From contig JASLAV010000829.1 in the NCBI GenBank assembly GCA_030146905.1, positions 1-6,558 of the forward strand: 6,558 nt of DNA, in the 5' to 3' direction. The DNA comes from Lentzea sp. GTDB lineage: Bacteria; Actinomycetota; Actinomycetes; Mycobacteriales; Pseudonocardiaceae. The position numbers were made by a program, and so were the translations under genes. The notes beneath the pieces are model-generated. The model saw nothing but the letters and a program-made list of their open reading frames with translations, ran no database searches and was not told the DNA's origin. Below are positions 5,356-6,558 of the stretch, one piece after another (the stretch's first letter is position 1; each line of letters opens with the position of its first letter).

Positions 5356-5822
5356 ACCGCTACCGGTTGCGGGTCAACGGCGAACGGCGCGTGGTGGACG
5401 TTCCCGGTGACACGCCGCTGCTGTGGGCGTTGCGCGAACAGCTGGGGGTGCTGGGACCCAAGTACGGGTGCGGCGTCGGCGCGTGCGGCGCCTGCACGTC
5501 CCTTGTGGACGGTCAGGCTGCTCGCCCCTGCGTGACGGCCGTGGCCGACGTGCAGGGCAAGCAGATCACCACGATCGAGGGCCTGTCGGAGAACGGTGAC
5601 CACCCGGTGCAGCGGGCGTGGGTGGAGCTGGACGTCGCGCAGTGCGGGTACTGCCAGCCGGGTCAGATCTTGTCGGTGGTCGCGTTGCTCTCGCGCGACC
5701 CCGATCCCGATGACGCGGCGATCGACGCGGCGCTGCGGGACAACGTGTGCCGGTGCGGCACGTACTCGCGGATCCGGGCGGCCGTGCGACGGGCCGCGTC
5801 GCTGGCGCGGGGTGACCGGTGA
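5352..5822 (+). CDS. (2Fe-2S)-binding small subunit of a molybdenum hydroxylase (IorA/CoxS-like)
   Basis: A 156-residue protein, the usual size for these subunits. The N-terminal plant-ferredoxin-like domain carries a [2Fe-2S] cluster bound by Cys40, Cys45, Cys48 and Cys60 (YGCGVGACGACT, then ARPC). The C-terminal four-helix domain carries the second cluster with Cys98 and Cys101 (QCGYCQPGQI) and Cys133 and Cys135 (NVCRCGTY). It passes electrons from the molybdenum site of the large subunit to an outside acceptor. No flavin-binding subunit gene is seen, which fits the IorAB type (isoquinoline 1-oxidoreductase, some aldehyde dehydrogenases), where a cytochrome or other carrier accepts electrons. 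It has no signal peptide and would have to be exported bound to the Tat-signalled large subunit. Both ends overlap neighbours by four bases (GTGA), indicating translational coupling. Confidence 0.94.
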   Translation: MNRYRLRVNGERRVVDVPGDTPLLWALREQLGVLGPKYGCGVGACGACTSLVDGQAARPCVTAVADVQGKQITTIEGLSENGDHPVQRAWVELDVAQCGYCQPGQILSVVALLSRDPDPDDAAIDAALRDNVCRCGTYSRIRAAVRRAASLARGDR

Positions 5823-6558
5823 TCACGCGGCGGGCGTTCCTGGGCGGTGCGCTGGTCGTGTCGGCGCCCCTGCTGGTGCCCGGCCTCGCCTCGGCGGAGG
5901 GACCGGCCGAGCTGGTGCCGAACGTGTTCGTGCGGCTGGACGGCAAGGGCCGGATCACCGTCACCGTGCCGAGGCCGGAGGCCGGGCAGGGCGTGCGCAC
6001 CATGATCGCGCTGCTGGCCGCGGAGGAGCTGGTCGTCGACCTCGGCGACGTGCGGGTGGAACAGGCGCCAGGTGACATCGCGAAGTACGGGTCGCAGATC
6101 ACCGGTGGCTCGCTCACCGCGCGGCAGCTCACCCAGCCCATGCGGACCGCCGCGGCCACGGCCCGGTGCCTGCTCGTCGCAGCGGCGGCGGCGCGGTGGG
6201 GCGTGCCGGTCGAGGAGTGCGAGGCCAAGGGCGGCGCGGTGCACCACCGCGGCCGGCGGCTGCCCTACGGGGCGCTGGTGCGGGACGCGGCGGCGCTCGA
6301 CCCGGCCTCGGTGCCGGTCGTGCTGGTGCCGCAGGAGCGGTGGCGGTTGCTCGGCAAGGCCCGGACAGGTCGCGTGGACGCCAAAGACGTGGTGACCGGC
6401 CGCGCCCGCTACGGGATCGACACCCGTCCGCACGGCACCCTGGTCGCCGTCGTGCTCCGTCCACCGTGGATCGGCGCGCGGGTGGACACGGTGGACGACA
6501 GCGCCACACGCGCGGTGCCCGGCGTGGTCGCCGTGACGGCGCTGGAACCGGACACGGC
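5819..6558 (+). CDS. Molybdopterin-dependent hydroxylase large subunit, IorB-like, 3' truncated
   Basis: The frame is open from the GTG at 5819 to the window end (246 full codons); the family is about 700 residues, so two thirds are missing. Residues 1-26 are a twin-arginine signal: TRRAFLGG at 3-10, a hydrophobic stretch to 23 and a possible cleavage after ALASA-like A24-S25-A26. The mature part begins with the IorB-type repeat domain: LVPNVFVRLDGKGRITVTV, PEAGQGVRTMIALLAAEEL (53-71) and the TGGS motif at 95-98. RWRLLGKARTGRVDAKDVVTG (174-194) and YGIDTRPHGTLVAVVLRPP (198-216) mark the start of the aldehyde oxidase/xanthine dehydrogenase a/b-hammerhead region. The molybdenum-pterin and catalytic glutamate motifs lie beyond the window. 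Expected activity is hydroxylation of an N-heterocycle or oxidation of an aldehyde at the outer face of the membrane; which one cannot be told here. Confidence 0.92.
   Translation, partial: MITRRAFLGGALVVSAPLLVPGLASAEGPAELVPNVFVRLDGKGRITVTVPRPEAGQGVRTMIALLAAEELVVDLGDVRVEQAPGDIAKYGSQITGGSLTARQLTQPMRTAAATARCLLVAAAAARWGVPVEECEAKGGAVHHRGRRLPYGALVRDAAALDPASVPVVLVPQERWRLLGKARTGRVDAKDVVTGRARYGIDTRPHGTLVAVVLRPPWIGARVDTVDDSATRAVPGVVAVTALEPDT

Overview
The window is high-GC DNA (roughly 70% by eye, not counted) with strong third-position G/C bias, many GTG starts, leaderless-looking starts and actinobacterial protein families. It most resembles an actinomycete chromosome, possibly Pseudonocardiales; the exact taxon is an inference.

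Left part (1-3313). The window opens in the last 88 codons of a class A penicillin-binding protein with a C-terminal PASTA domain (ponA2-like). Its stop overlaps that of a convergent FadR/FCD-type GntR regulator. The regulator is divergent from a HAD-superfamily hydrolase across a 52-bp gap that holds a near-ideal GntR operator. A 12-bp perfect hairpin separates the HAD gene from a convergent GatB/YqeY-domain gene. This in turn is divergent from a membrane-anchored metallophosphoesterase. A tRNA-Pro(CGG) gene follows, with a likely promoter inside the 3' end of the phosphoesterase gene, and then a 24-bp hairpin. The PBP, YqeY, phosphoesterase and tRNA group looks like conserved core; the GntR/HAD pair looks like a small insertion into it.

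Right part (3420-6558). A classical SDR oxidoreductase (minus strand) is divergent from a three-gene operon on the plus strand: an XRE regulator with a MmyB-like ligand-binding domain, a two-[2Fe-2S] IorA/CoxS-type electron-transfer subunit, and a Tat-signalled molybdopterin hydroxylase large subunit of the IorB type, cut off by the window end. The three operon genes are joined by two 4-base GTGA overlaps. The likely picture is a ligand-responsive redox module: the regulator controls its own operon and possibly the SDR, and the Mo enzyme oxidises an aldehyde or N-heterocycle outside the membrane. The substrate cannot be read from the sequence.

No phage, transposon or CRISPR structure was found. 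All genes belong to recognisable families. The most noteworthy points are the regulatory architecture (leaderless promoters with an overlapping operator, a tRNA promoter inside a coding end, shared stop codons) and the regulator-led Mo-hydroxylase operon.
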